A DNA stretch of 64,000 nt from Pedobacter soli (GTDB lineage Bacteria; Bacteroidota; Bacteroidia; Sphingobacteriales; Sphingobacteriaceae). Positions 49,601-56,538 of this stretch are shown in pieces; within the stretch, counting starts at the first letter, position 1; every line of letters starts with the position of its first letter. The position numbers and the translations under genes were made by a program. The stretch spans positions 248,001 through 312,000 of the forward strand of contig NZ_FMZH01000002.1 of the NCBI RefSeq assembly GCF_900101435.1, in the 5' to 3' direction. Under the pieces are notes generated by a model. It ran no database searches, was not told the origin of the DNA, and saw only the letters and a program-made list of their open reading frames with translations.

Positions 49601-52600
49601 CCGGCTACAACTTGTATCGGCACACCTGCAACCTTAAGTGTTCAGGCTGTTGCAGGTATTACCTATAATTGGTACGATGCCGCTGTAGCTGGAAACATGC
49701 TGGTTACAAACAACAGCAGCTTTACTACTCCTGCATCTCTTGCAGTTGGTCCGCACGATTATTATGTAGAAGCTGTAAGCGGAGCGGGTTGTACCAACCC
49801 AACCCGTACCAAAGTTTCTATTACGGTTAATCCTTCAGCAACTGCTGCCGATTTAACTGTAACCGGAACAACATCATTGTGTGCTTCGGGTACGGCAGTA
49901 TTAACTGCTGCCAGCACAACAGTAACCAGTCCGGTGTTTACCTGGTACAGCGATGCTGCCTTAACACAAGTGGTTAATGTGGGCGCGGTATTTAACACAC
50001 CAGCCATTACGGTTACCACTAAATACTATGTTACCGTTAGCGGTACAAATAAATGTGCAAATGCCCCAGGTAATGCAAAAGAGGTTACCGTTACCGTTAA
50101 CCCGGTTGCTGGTCCGACTGATATTAATTTAGCTGGAACAAGCACCATTTGCGGTGGTTCTACAGTAACCTTAACGGCTAGCAGCACTACGGTTACCAAC
50201 CCAATATTTACCTGGTACAGCGATGCAGCATTAACTACGGTTGTAAACACAGGTGCAAGCTTTATTACGCCTGCACTTAATGCAACTACCACTTATTATG
50301 TAACTGTAAAAGGCGATAACAAGTGCGAGAATACAGCTGCTACAGCAAAATCGATTACAATTACTGTTAATCCACAAGCTACAGATTCGGATATTGCTAT
50401 TAACGGTATAACTTCAATCTGTAAAGGATCTACAGCAGCACTGTCTGCTTCGACAACAACTGTAATTAACCCGGTATTTACCTGGTACAGTGATGCAGCA
50501 TTAACAACAGTGGCTTATGTAGGTGCAAGCTTTACTACACCGGCATTAAACGCAACTACTACTTACTATGTAACTGTAAGGGGCGATAATAAATGTGAGA
50601 ATTTACCGGCTAACGCTAAAGTGGTTACGGTAACAGTTAAAGAGTTTGCTACCGCTGCCGATATTGCAGTGAGCAATGCCCGTATCTGTTCTGGTACTAC
50701 CGTAATGTTGATGGCTTCGAGCACAACAGTAACGCAACCGGTATTTACCTGGTACAGCGATGCTTCACTAACAAGTGTAGTGTTTACAGGTCCAACATTT
50801 ACGGTAAACGGCTTAACGGCTACTACGAGTTATTATGTAACCGTTAAAGGTGCCAATAAGTGCGAAAACGGTGCAGCAGATGCAAAGGTAGTAACGGTTA
50901 CAGTTAATCCTTTGGCAACCTCAACCGATATTATCCTTAATGGAAGTACTGTGGCTTGTGCCGGATCATCGGCTGTGTTGAGTGCAACCTCTCCAACAGT
51001 TACCAATCCGGTGTTTACCTGGTACAGCGATGCTGCTTTAACCAATGTAAGTTTCATCGGTGCAAATTATACCACTCCAGCCTTAAACAGCACGACTACT
51101 TATTACGTAACGGTTAAGGGTGATAATAAATGCGAAAATGCACCAGGTACAGCAAGGGTGATTACCATTACAGTAAATCCTGTAGCTACAGCAGCCGATA
51201 TTACGGCAGCCAATGCTACTATCTGTTCAGGTTCTAATACTACCTTGGTAGCCAGTACTACTACAGTTACCAATCCAACCTTTACCTGGTATAACGATGC
51301 CAATTTAACATCGGTAGCTTATGTAGGTACATCGTTTGTTACACCAGCATTAACTGCAACCACTACTTACTACGTTACGGTTAGGGGCGATAACAAATGT
51401 GAAAATTCAAAAATTACAGTGAAAGTAGTAACCGTAAATGTAAATGCGGCTGCAACTGCTGCCGATATTACCTTATCAACCCCGGCTAAAATCTGTGGTT
51501 CTGGTTCGGTAGTAATCAACGCCAGTTCTACCACGGTTACCAGTCCGGTATTTACCTGGTACAACGATGCCTCACTAACCAGTGTAGCATTTACAGGCCC
51601 GATATTTACCACGCCAAACTTAACCACTACTACAACTTATTATGTAACGGTTAAAGGCAGCAATAAATGCGAAAACAGTGCGGCTAATGCCAAAGCCGTA
51701 ACGGTTACGGTTAACCCAATTGCAGTAGCAACGGATATTACCGTAAATGGTTCTACCTCAGTTTGTGCCAATACAGCAGCAACTTTAGCCGCAACCAGCA
51801 CCACTGTTACTAACCCGGTATTTACCTGGTACAGTGATGCAGCCTTAACTACCGTAGTGTTTACCGGACCGGTATTTGTATCGCCGGCATTAAGCACCAA
51901 TACCACTTATTATGTAACCGTTAAAGGCGATAACAAATGTGAGAACTCTGCTGCTACGGCAAGATCAGTGAATGTTGTAGTGAACGCCACACCAACTACG
52001 CCAACAGTATCAGCTCCTGCAGGTGGTATTTGCGCGGGCGATGCGGCAACTTTAACCATCACTAACATTCAGCCAGGGGTAACTTACCAATGGTATGATG
52101 CTGCAACCGGTGGCAACCTGTTATTCTCAGGTACCACATTTAACACAACGGCACTTACCGCCACAACCGATTTCTATGTAATTGCAACCGGAACAGGTGG
52201 CTGTACCAACAATGGTGGCAGGGTTAAAGTAACGATTACCGTTAATGCAAAACCAGCTGTTCCTACAGTGGCTTCATCATCGGTAAGTGTTTGTACCGGA
52301 AGTCCGGCAGTATTAACGGTTAGCAACCCACAAACAGGAGTTACTTACAATTGGTACACGGCTTCAACCGGTGGATCGCCAGTAGGAACCGGAGTTAACT
52401 TTACTACTCCGGCCGTGAATGCGAACGCAACTTACTATGTAGAAGGTGCCAACGGAACCTGTACATCTGCATCAAGAACGCCGGTAAATGTTACCGCCTT
52501 GCAAGTACCAGTTGCACCTGCATCGGTAACAGCAGCAAACGGAACACTTTGCGCAGGTAGCTCAACCATATTAACGGTGAACAATCCGGTAACAGGAATA

Positions 52601-53317
52601 GTTTACAGATGGTACGCTGCAAGCTCTGGTGGTACAGTGTTGGCCGAGGGTATCACTTTTACCACGCCTGCATTAAACGCTACAACTATTTACTACGTAG
52701 AAAGTATTGCGGTAGGTGGCTGTGCTAGTCCTAGCCGGACAGCGGTTACAGTAAATGTACTTCCGGTGCTCGATAAACCAGTGGTGGTAGTACAAAGCAC
52801 TACACCTAATAGTGTAACATTTGGCTGGGCTGCGGTTGCAAATGCAACAGGTTACGAAGTTTCGCTTGATAATGGCTTAACATGGATTAGCCCAACAAGT
52901 GGATCAACAGGAACCAGCTATACAGCCCTGGGCTTAAAACCTGATCAAAGTGTTACCATTGTGGTAAGAGCAAAAGGTCAGTTAGATTGCCAAACCAGTG
53001 CAAACTCTACTCCGGTTACCGGCAAAGCAGCTAATCCGCTTGGAAACCAGGTGTACATACCAAATGCATTTACGCCAAATAACGATGGTAAAAATGATGT
53101 ATTCCTAATCTATGGCAATACCATTGCAAGTGCTAAAATGAGCATTTACACCCAGTGGGGACAGTTAATATTCCAGTCAGATAACGTGGCAAACGGATGG
53201 GACGGAACCTTTAAAGGAGTTAACCAGCCAATTGGAGTTTACGTGTACATGGTTGAGGTAACCTTTAACGATGGAACAACCACCCTGAAAAAAGGAACAG
53301 TAACGCTGATTAGATAA
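40655..53317 (+). CDS. Giant repetitive T9SS-secreted adhesin with Ig-like repeats and CHU_C-type sorting domain
   Basis: The 4,220-residue secreted protein starts with a signal peptide (to about SYAQ, residue 35). Two tandem super-blocks of about 840 residues (about 466-1305 and 1305-2144) each hold five He_PIG-type Ig repeats (GLTFNPATREITGTPT) and a Cys-containing module (SGINGVCLLCGITGAGNSTDAD). More such modules (about 2320 and 2730) and Ig_7/CHU_C-associated repeats (YNWYDAATGG..FTTPALTATTTYYVE) follow. Eight tandem copies of an 89-residue unit (about 3060-3780) with FTWYSDAALTTV come next, then an Fn3-like domain. The C terminus (VYIPNAFTPNNDGKNDVF...) is the T9SS type B sorting domain, so export and cell-surface attachment by T9SS is expected. 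The size resembles SprB-type adhesins. The adjacent PorP/SprF gene fits. Confidence 0.92.
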   Translation: MMKTHTFSSRIGIIRNTCVAIIILLTLFSSKSYAQTKVFANTVSAQNRVDNATNATLNDNTFATVNSYGGVAVGIGSYSGELELKYPAAVSAGITSYIRLDFDGDILNRLLGGSLGGLLANVGGTVVLGNHSFEVGARNGATSVLSGSSTAAFSAENLRLVKDANGFFYVAITPTQAYDRVYIKDVTNAVLLGVSNNTKVYYAFYTSGTDPCAQAFATGYEGTGITLDALQLGSSGVTNSERAIDADPNNFSQLSLGILGVASSISQNFYFATPSNVGDDITLRLSSTPALLNAGVLKNISITAYNGNQQVYTSTVDPALLSLDLLGLLNSGQPASIPFTPGSNIVFDRVKVTLGSLVNLNLTQTIQVYGVTRSAGRPTFTAPASNAIAACYNTPVALQATTLSANELIWYDAIEGGTALQTVAYNGTFTTPALTANKTYYVSARRVGCTAESVRVPVVITVNPQIIFNGSTLTNATAGFAYAKQLDVATGGTPGYTYALAAGSTLPAGLSLSASGAITGTPSVPNTYTFSVVAKDTKNCTATATYTLTVTATLALTPGALPEGVTGTVYTTQTIPAATGGTGPYTYSATGVPPGLTFNPATREISGTPTQPGIYTIPVTVVDANGNTLTSNYTLKITDPLILPAATLANGTTGTPYTTQVIPAATGGTTPYTYSATGLPPGLTFNPSTRAITGTPTTAGIYTVPVTVTDADGKTVTTNYSITVNNPLLLPAATLPDGTEGAVYATQTLPAATGGVGPYAYVATDLPAGLTFNPATRELTGTPTQAGNYAISVTVTDSQNTTASNTYPIKVNGTLSLPTKTLPNGVVGTTYPTQTLPAVTGGTAPYTYAATNLPPGLTFNPATREISGTPTQGGTYNVALTATDANGNKATTTYAITVGVNAPVVASATVCSGSTATLTVSNLQPGVTYNWYASTGSTPLATNNNGTFVTPAVNAATVFYVEAVSGTAVSTRTSVSVSVNPPATLATVTTNNQNINSGQSTTLTATADAGNTIAWFDAPTAGTQVGTGNSFTTPALTASKTYYIETTSSSGCKSASRVAVTVTVINGGGATACNAANSQNSGINGVCLLCGITGAGNSTDADATNFTRINLAVGVGATGYQQLIFPAAGVATDSIRLDLALPSGLADVGLLNNITVTVYNGTTVVKTTQISSSLLNLQLLSANRFAATVAAGGVYDRVQVSFGAVVSALSSLDIYGATVVYPNPTFISGAQTICSGGTAALSATANGGTTLAWFDAPTGGTQVGTGANFTTPALTTTTTYYVQVSKGSCSNTTRVPVTVTVNPAIVFAGTTLTNATIASAYSKQLPVATGGTPGYTYALAAGSTLPAGLTLSPGGLVSGTPAATGNPTFDVVVTDSKNCTATATFALTVTPALALAPGALPNGVTGTAYTTNGIPAATGGTGPYNYSATGLPPGLTFNPATREITGTPTQIGTFTIPVTVTDANGNTITSSYTLKVTDPLVLPAATLANGTTGTVYPTQTIPSATGGSSPYTYAATGLPAGLTFNPATREITGTPTTAGTFTVPVTVTDADGKTVTTNYSITVVNPLLLPAATLPDGTEGTVYATQTLPAATGGVGPYTYVGANLPAGLTFDPATRTISGTPTQAGNYSVGVTVTDSEGRTASNTYALKVIGVLSLPGATLPNGVVGTAYPTQTLPAVTGGTAPYTYLATGLPPGLSFNTATREITGTPTLGGNYTISLTATDANGNKATTAYSLTVTVNAPVVAAATVCAGSPATLSVSNLQAGVTYNWYASTGSTPLATNNNGTFVTPAITSATVFYVEAVSGTAVSSRTAVNVSVNPAATLATVTTNSQVINSGQSTTLLATADAGNTIQWYDAATGGNQVGAGTSFTTPALTTNTTYYVETTSSNGCKSASRVAVTVTVLNGGGGTACNAANAQNSGINGICLLCGITGAGNSTDADASNFTRISLAVGVGASGYQQLIFPSAGVATDSVRLDLALPGGLLDLTALGNVTVNIMNGTTVVRTVQLNSSLLNLQLLSGNRFAATLAAGGVYDRVQVSFGGLVSAVTSLDVYGATVVYPNPTITAGSQTICAGSTASLAATANGGTTLAWYDAPTGGTKLGDGETFTTPALTATTTYYIEVSKGTCPNPTRVPVTVTVTPALPTPVLATIVNVCEGSSATLSVANPDAAITYKWYDAAVAGNLVFTGAVFQTPALTTATTYYVEASQGNCTSAARAAAAVSVNPRPGLPVVTASSSTVSAGQTAILTATSADATNTFNWYTSAAATTPVYTGATYVTPPLMATTTYYVESVSTNGCASATRVQITITVDGNGSPNPVPCEAATTQVNGVTGVALLSGVFNPTLAIDNDTQTASSLVMPVGVLGASVYQRVGFGSLSSVGDTVRVLVSSPGKLLSLSLLGNASITTFVGSNSNGDSKLLNDNVLNIQLLSGNTQALVTFAPTTVFDGVEVRLNSGILGALTSINLNYAQRILVAPTVTAANVTACVGATTQLQVSNPSAGLTYRWYDATGTYLTGKDGIIFTTPVLTGDTKFYVAAVSPTGCVSYKTVVNITTNPAPVTPDLLSTLVNTCPNTSVTFQVKNPVVGTTYNWYDSATSNTVLFTGDNFTTPLITANTSYFVAAVNSCGTSSTRTEGKIVLGTIDIPVITPPSITISEGSVAVLKATSSTAGATINWYTTANGVVPVFTGETFVTPQLTATTTYYVEATVAGGCTATSRATVTVTVIPNGTPVTTPCGAATTTVASGVTGVAVLAGVFNPTYAVDNDVNTGSSLVIPAGLLGASVYHQVGFTGLSNVGDTLRVKITTPGTLLSVAVLPNLTVTTFQGTTSNNDAVSVSNPLISLKLLAGGTSAILSFVPTSKFDGVELRLSSGLLGALTSVNLDYAQRVITTPTVTSATATACQGSSATLGVQNPQAGVVYKWYLGSTYQAGKDGATFTTDPTLTAGTYTYSVTATANGCETVGAKVVVTILPPAAPPIASTTNPATTCIGTPATLSVQAVAGITYNWYDAAVAGNMLVTNNSSFTTPASLAVGPHDYYVEAVSGAGCTNPTRTKVSITVNPSATAADLTVTGTTSLCASGTAVLTAASTTVTSPVFTWYSDAALTQVVNVGAVFNTPAITVTTKYYVTVSGTNKCANAPGNAKEVTVTVNPVAGPTDINLAGTSTICGGSTVTLTASSTTVTNPIFTWYSDAALTTVVNTGASFITPALNATTTYYVTVKGDNKCENTAATAKSITITVNPQATDSDIAINGITSICKGSTAALSASTTTVINPVFTWYSDAALTTVAYVGASFTTPALNATTTYYVTVRGDNKCENLPANAKVVTVTVKEFATAADIAVSNARICSGTTVMLMASSTTVTQPVFTWYSDASLTSVVFTGPTFTVNGLTATTSYYVTVKGANKCENGAADAKVVTVTVNPLATSTDIILNGSTVACAGSSAVLSATSPTVTNPVFTWYSDAALTNVSFIGANYTTPALNSTTTYYVTVKGDNKCENAPGTARVITITVNPVATAADITAANATICSGSNTTLVASTTTVTNPTFTWYNDANLTSVAYVGTSFVTPALTATTTYYVTVRGDNKCENSKITVKVVTVNVNAAATAADITLSTPAKICGSGSVVINASSTTVTSPVFTWYNDASLTSVAFTGPIFTTPNLTTTTTYYVTVKGSNKCENSAANAKAVTVTVNPIAVATDITVNGSTSVCANTAATLAATSTTVTNPVFTWYSDAALTTVVFTGPVFVSPALSTNTTYYVTVKGDNKCENSAATARSVNVVVNATPTTPTVSAPAGGICAGDAATLTITNIQPGVTYQWYDAATGGNLLFSGTTFNTTALTATTDFYVIATGTGGCTNNGGRVKVTITVNAKPAVPTVASSSVSVCTGSPAVLTVSNPQTGVTYNWYTASTGGSPVGTGVNFTTPAVNANATYYVEGANGTCTSASRTPVNVTALQVPVAPASVTAANGTLCAGSSTILTVNNPVTGIVYRWYAASSGGTVLAEGITFTTPALNATTIYYVESIAVGGCASPSRTAVTVNVLPVLDKPVVVVQSTTPNSVTFGWAAVANATGYEVSLDNGLTWISPTSGSTGTSYTALGLKPDQSVTIVVRAKGQLDCQTSANSTPVTGKAANPLGNQVYIPNAFTPNNDGKNDVFLIYGNTIASAKMSIYTQWGQLIFQSDNVANGWDGTFKGVNQPIGVYVYMVEVTFNDGTTTLKKGTVTLIR
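42050..47080 (+). repeat. Tandem 2.5-kb internal duplication in the adhesin gene
   Basis: The stretch from about 42050 to 44565 is repeated in frame from about 44566 to 47080, in the same module order and with similar spacing. The two copies differ at many synonymous sites, so the duplication is not recent. Long direct repeats like this can recombine to shorten or lengthen the adhesin. Confidence 0.85.
49840..51985 (+). repeat. Eight tandem copies of a 267-bp unit in the adhesin gene
   Basis: Unit starts, marked by the codons for (T/A)-x-DI/DL, lie near 49843, 50111, 50378, 50647, 50914, 51184, 51451 and 51721. Each encodes an Ig-like domain with FTWYSDA and TTYYVTVKG motifs. The period is almost constant at 267-270 bp. 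Confidence 0.88.
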
Positions 53318-53354
53318 GAAGAGGATTAATAATAAACAGATAAAATCATAGACC

Positions 53355-54356
53355 ATGAAAATATTATCGGCTTTAAAAATATATGTTGCAATGTTCGGAT
53401 TACTGCTGTGTACAGCAAAATCCTTTGCACAAACCGATCCGCATTTTTCACAATATTATGCTTACCCGTTATGGCTGAACCCAGCCTTAACTGGGGTAAT
53501 TGATGGCGATTACCGCGGTTCGGTAAATTTTAAGCAACAGTGGAGTGCGTTAAACAGTTCTTTCTTAACCGGAGGTGCCTCGTTTGATATAGCGCCTAAA
53601 AAGAACTTTGCTTTTGGTGCAACAGTAATGAACCAAAGGGCAGGGGAGCTCGATTTTAACTACCTCACTGCGCTCGTTTCCGGATCGTACCGTTTACGCT
53701 TTGGTGCCGAAGGTTTGCAGATGATCAGTTTCGGCTTACAGGCTGGAATCATTAACCGCAGTTTCGATTTCTCGCAAGCCAGGTTTGGTAACCAGTTTAA
53801 CCCAATTTCGGGCTACGATGGTGGTATGATGAGTGGCGAAACATTATCGTCACAATCTTCTTTAGTGCCTGATGTTAATGCTGGTGTGATGTTTTTTGAT
53901 GGTAATCCAAATAAAAGTGTAAACGTTTTCCTGGGCGCCAGTGCTGCACATTTAACCCGCCCAATGGATCGCTTTTCGGGTAGTAATTCAAGAATCCCTG
54001 TTCGTGTTATTGCACATGGTGGTGCCAGAATCCGTGCTTCGCAATTGTTGGATATTGTACCAAATGCTTTGGTAATGTATCAGGGAAATACAAATGAGGT
54101 TTCGTTAGGTGCTTATGCACAGTTAAATGTTAATCCATCGGCAAATGTTTTGTTTGGCGGTAACTACCGCGCCAAAGATGCTGCAATTGCTTTTGTTGGC
54201 TTACAGTTAAAAAACATGGTTTTTGGCTTGAGTTACGATGTCAATACCTCTACTTTTAACCGTGCATCAAATAGCAACGGCGGTTTAGAATTATCCATTT
54301 CGCTAATCGGCCGCAACGGAATCATCGGTCCAAACTTCTTTTGTCCACGCTTATAA
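53355..54356 (+). CDS. PorP/SprF-family type IX secretion outer-membrane protein
   Basis: The 333-residue protein has a signal peptide (to about KSFAQ) followed by TDPHFSQYYAYPLWLNPALTG, the hallmark N terminus of PorP/SprF proteins. The rest is beta-barrel sequence. SprF-type proteins sit next to a large adhesin and are needed for its surface delivery or retention, and that arrangement is exact here (38-bp spacer). It should serve the giant adhesin specifically. Confidence 0.93.
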   Translation: MKILSALKIYVAMFGLLLCTAKSFAQTDPHFSQYYAYPLWLNPALTGVIDGDYRGSVNFKQQWSALNSSFLTGGASFDIAPKKNFAFGATVMNQRAGELDFNYLTALVSGSYRLRFGAEGLQMISFGLQAGIINRSFDFSQARFGNQFNPISGYDGGMMSGETLSSQSSLVPDVNAGVMFFDGNPNKSVNVFLGASAAHLTRPMDRFSGSNSRIPVRVIAHGGARIRASQLLDIVPNALVMYQGNTNEVSLGAYAQLNVNPSANVLFGGNYRAKDAAIAFVGLQLKNMVFGLSYDVNTSTFNRASNSNGGLELSISLIGRNGIIGPNFFCPRL

Positions 54357-54363
54357 TTATTCT

Positions 54364-54403
54364 GATGAAATCATCATGGTTTTCGAACCATGATAGCTTC
54401 ATC
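54364..54403. other. Strong RNA stem-loop with TTCG tetraloop between the PorP-like and PorE-like genes
   Basis: ATCATGGTT (54373-54381) and AACCATGAT (54386-54394) pair around TTCG. An outer 6-bp stem, GATGAA (54364-54369) / TTCATC (54398-54403), is separated from it by a 3x3 internal loop. No T-run follows, so it is not a standard terminator. It could stabilise or process the message to set the relative amounts of the two products. Confidence 0.65.
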
Positions 54404-54427
54404 ACCGTTGAAACCAAATTTAGAAAG

Positions 54428-56428
54428 ATGAAAAAAATATTACTCTTTTTGCTAGTGGCATTTGGCAGTTATGCAAACGCACAGTTTGTGGTAAATTATA
54501 AAAAAGTTGCCGATACCTATTTTGAAAATAAGGATTACTATGCGGCCTCTACATTTTATAAAAGAGCCTTAAAAATTACGGGAGATACTACATACGCAAT
54601 TTTACCCTATGGTAAAGAAAGAAATTCTACTTCCGATAATAGAGCGATAGAAGACTACGAAGGATCGGTTTATAACCTGGCCGAATCGAGCCGTTTATAC
54701 CGTGAATATAATGAGGCAGAAAAGTACTATGCCGTAGCCATTACTTTTTCCAATACCAAATATAGGAAGGCCCTTTTTTACTACGCAGAAAGTTTACGTG
54801 CTAACAAAAAGTTCAATCTCGCTATCGATGCCTTTCAACAGTATATTCAGAGAAATCCTGGCGATGCACTGGCCAAAGAAGCACAGAAAGAAATTGAATC
54901 ATGCAATTTTGCCATTGAAGAAATGCGTTTTCCCCGTATGGTACAGGTAAAAAAGTTACCCGCTAATTTAAACGGTTTGGGTTCTAACTATGCACCTGTT
55001 AAACTGAACAATGAGTTTTATTTTACTTCTTCGCGCCCTATTGCAGTAGCTAGTAAACGCGATTTAGTTAAAACCGATGCAGGTGATGTTCAGGTTTCGA
55101 CCAAAAGTAACCCTTTCATCAATAACATTTATACTGCTAAAGGAGAATTGAACGGTAGCGATATTGCCGTTAAAATGGTGGATATCAATTTCCCTAAAAA
55201 TGTAGAAATCGCTGCGCCGGCTTTTTCGCCTAACGGAACTGTAGCTTATTTTACTGCCTGGAAGGACAAAGAAAAATATGGCATTTACAGTTCGAAAAAA
55301 ACAGGCGATAAGTGGTCAGATCCACAACCTGTTGGTTTGCAGGTAAACAGTAAAGATTTTAATTCAGCTCAACCTTTTGTAACCAGCGATGGTAAGTTCC
55401 TGCTATTCTCATCGGATAGGAGTGGAGGTTATGGTAAATTCGATTTATGGTACTGTGCCATCCGCGAAGATGGGTCTTTAGGCCAGGCCGTAAACTTTGG
55501 TCCGGCAATTAATACCGCAGATGATGAGCGCGCGCCTTATTACAACAGTTTAACCAAAAAACTTTTGTTTAGTACCGATGGCAGAATTGGTTTCGGTGGC
55601 CTCGACTTTTTCGAGTCGGAAGGCGATTTGATTACCTGGTCAACACCAAAAAATTTAGGCTATCCTTTCAACTCATCAAAAGACGATCTTTATTTCACTG
55701 CAATTGATGACAGTGGAACGAGAGGTTATATCAGCTCCGATCGCGAATCATCGTGCTGTTTAGAGCTTTTCGAGGTTAAAAAAGAATACCTTTCTATTTC
55801 GGGCATTTTAACCGATTGTAAAACCAAAGCACCTTTGGCAGATGCAGCAGTAACCTTAACCAATGCAGAAGGCCCGCAAAAATATACTACAGGTACAGAT
55901 GGGGTTTACAGGTTTAAAGTAGATTCGAAAAGACCAATTAAATTACTTTTTGCCAAAGACAATTACTTCGCCATTACCCGTAATTACCCTTACGAAGAAC
56001 TGGCTAAAGCCGATACCTTAATTTATAAAGATTATTGCTTAAGCCCTTTCAAACTGGGTATACCAATGGCTTTGGATAATGTGTATTACGAGTTTAACAG
56101 TGCAGAGCTTACCGAGCCTTCTAAAAAAGTACTCGATTTCTTAATCCCGATTATGGAAGACAATCCGGAAATGGAAATCGAATTGGGCTCGCACACCGAT
56201 AATATCGGAACCGACGAGTATAATCTCGATCTATCAAACAGAAGGGCCAAGTCATGTGTTGATTATCTGGAGAGTAAAGGTATTGCCGCATCACGGATGA
56301 CTTCTAAAGGTTATGGCGAATCGATGCCGATTGCTCCAAACGAAATAGTGGTAAAACGCAAGAAAAAAGATAACCCCGAAGGCAGGGCGAAAAACAGAAG
56401 AACAGAATTTAAAGTAACCAAAAAATAA
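54428..56428 (+). CDS. PorE-like T9SS protein: TPR, PD40 propeller, CarboxypepD_reg and OmpA domains
   Basis: The 666-residue protein begins with MKKILLFLLVAFGSYANAQ. An upstream in-frame ATG at 54341 would add 29 residues overlapping the previous gene, and I reject it. TPR-like helices (about 20-140) are followed by WD40/PD40 propeller blades (about 170-440; AAPAFSPNGTVAYF, FLLFSSDRSGGYGKFDLW). A carboxypeptidase-regulatory domain (about 455-530) and an OmpA domain (about 555-666; LGSHTDNIGTDEYN, GRAKNRRTEF) complete it. This is the domain order of PorE, which anchors T9SS to peptidoglycan. The terminator at 56448-56478 ends the adhesin operon. Confidence 0.9.
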   Translation: MKKILLFLLVAFGSYANAQFVVNYKKVADTYFENKDYYAASTFYKRALKITGDTTYAILPYGKERNSTSDNRAIEDYEGSVYNLAESSRLYREYNEAEKYYAVAITFSNTKYRKALFYYAESLRANKKFNLAIDAFQQYIQRNPGDALAKEAQKEIESCNFAIEEMRFPRMVQVKKLPANLNGLGSNYAPVKLNNEFYFTSSRPIAVASKRDLVKTDAGDVQVSTKSNPFINNIYTAKGELNGSDIAVKMVDINFPKNVEIAAPAFSPNGTVAYFTAWKDKEKYGIYSSKKTGDKWSDPQPVGLQVNSKDFNSAQPFVTSDGKFLLFSSDRSGGYGKFDLWYCAIREDGSLGQAVNFGPAINTADDERAPYYNSLTKKLLFSTDGRIGFGGLDFFESEGDLITWSTPKNLGYPFNSSKDDLYFTAIDDSGTRGYISSDRESSCCLELFEVKKEYLSISGILTDCKTKAPLADAAVTLTNAEGPQKYTTGTDGVYRFKVDSKRPIKLLFAKDNYFAITRNYPYEELAKADTLIYKDYCLSPFKLGIPMALDNVYYEFNSAELTEPSKKVLDFLIPIMEDNPEMEIELGSHTDNIGTDEYNLDLSNRRAKSCVDYLESKGIAASRMTSKGYGESMPIAPNEIVVKRKKKDNPEGRAKNRRTEFKVTKK

Positions 56429-56447
56429 TAAAATTAGCATCCCGGTG

Positions 56448-56478
56448 AGCCATCTTCTTTTTAGGAGATGGCTTTTTT
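56448..56478 (+). terminator. Intrinsic terminator of the adhesin/PorP/PorE unit
   Basis: AGCCATCT (56448-56455) pairs with AGATGGCT (56466-56473), then TTTTTG. It separates this unit from the dehydratase gene, which therefore needs its own promoter; ATCTTTG at 56505-56511 is the best -7 candidate. Confidence 0.88.
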
Positions 56479-56538
56479 GTTTTTATAGCCACCCTTTTAA
56501 ATTAATCTTTGTAATTTTCCGCCTGCCATTTAAAAACA

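Noticed and set aside
49762..51906. Long minus-strand reading frames across the adhesin repeats
   Set aside because: They repeat with the 267-bp period and are antisense shadows of the Ig-like codons.
42050..51985. Regular repeats as a possible CRISPR array
   Set aside because: Units are in-frame protein repeats of 267 bp or more, without short palindromic repeats and unique spacers.
54341..54427. Upstream start for the PorE-like gene
   Set aside because: It would overlap the PorP-like gene and bury the clear signal peptide that starts at 54428.
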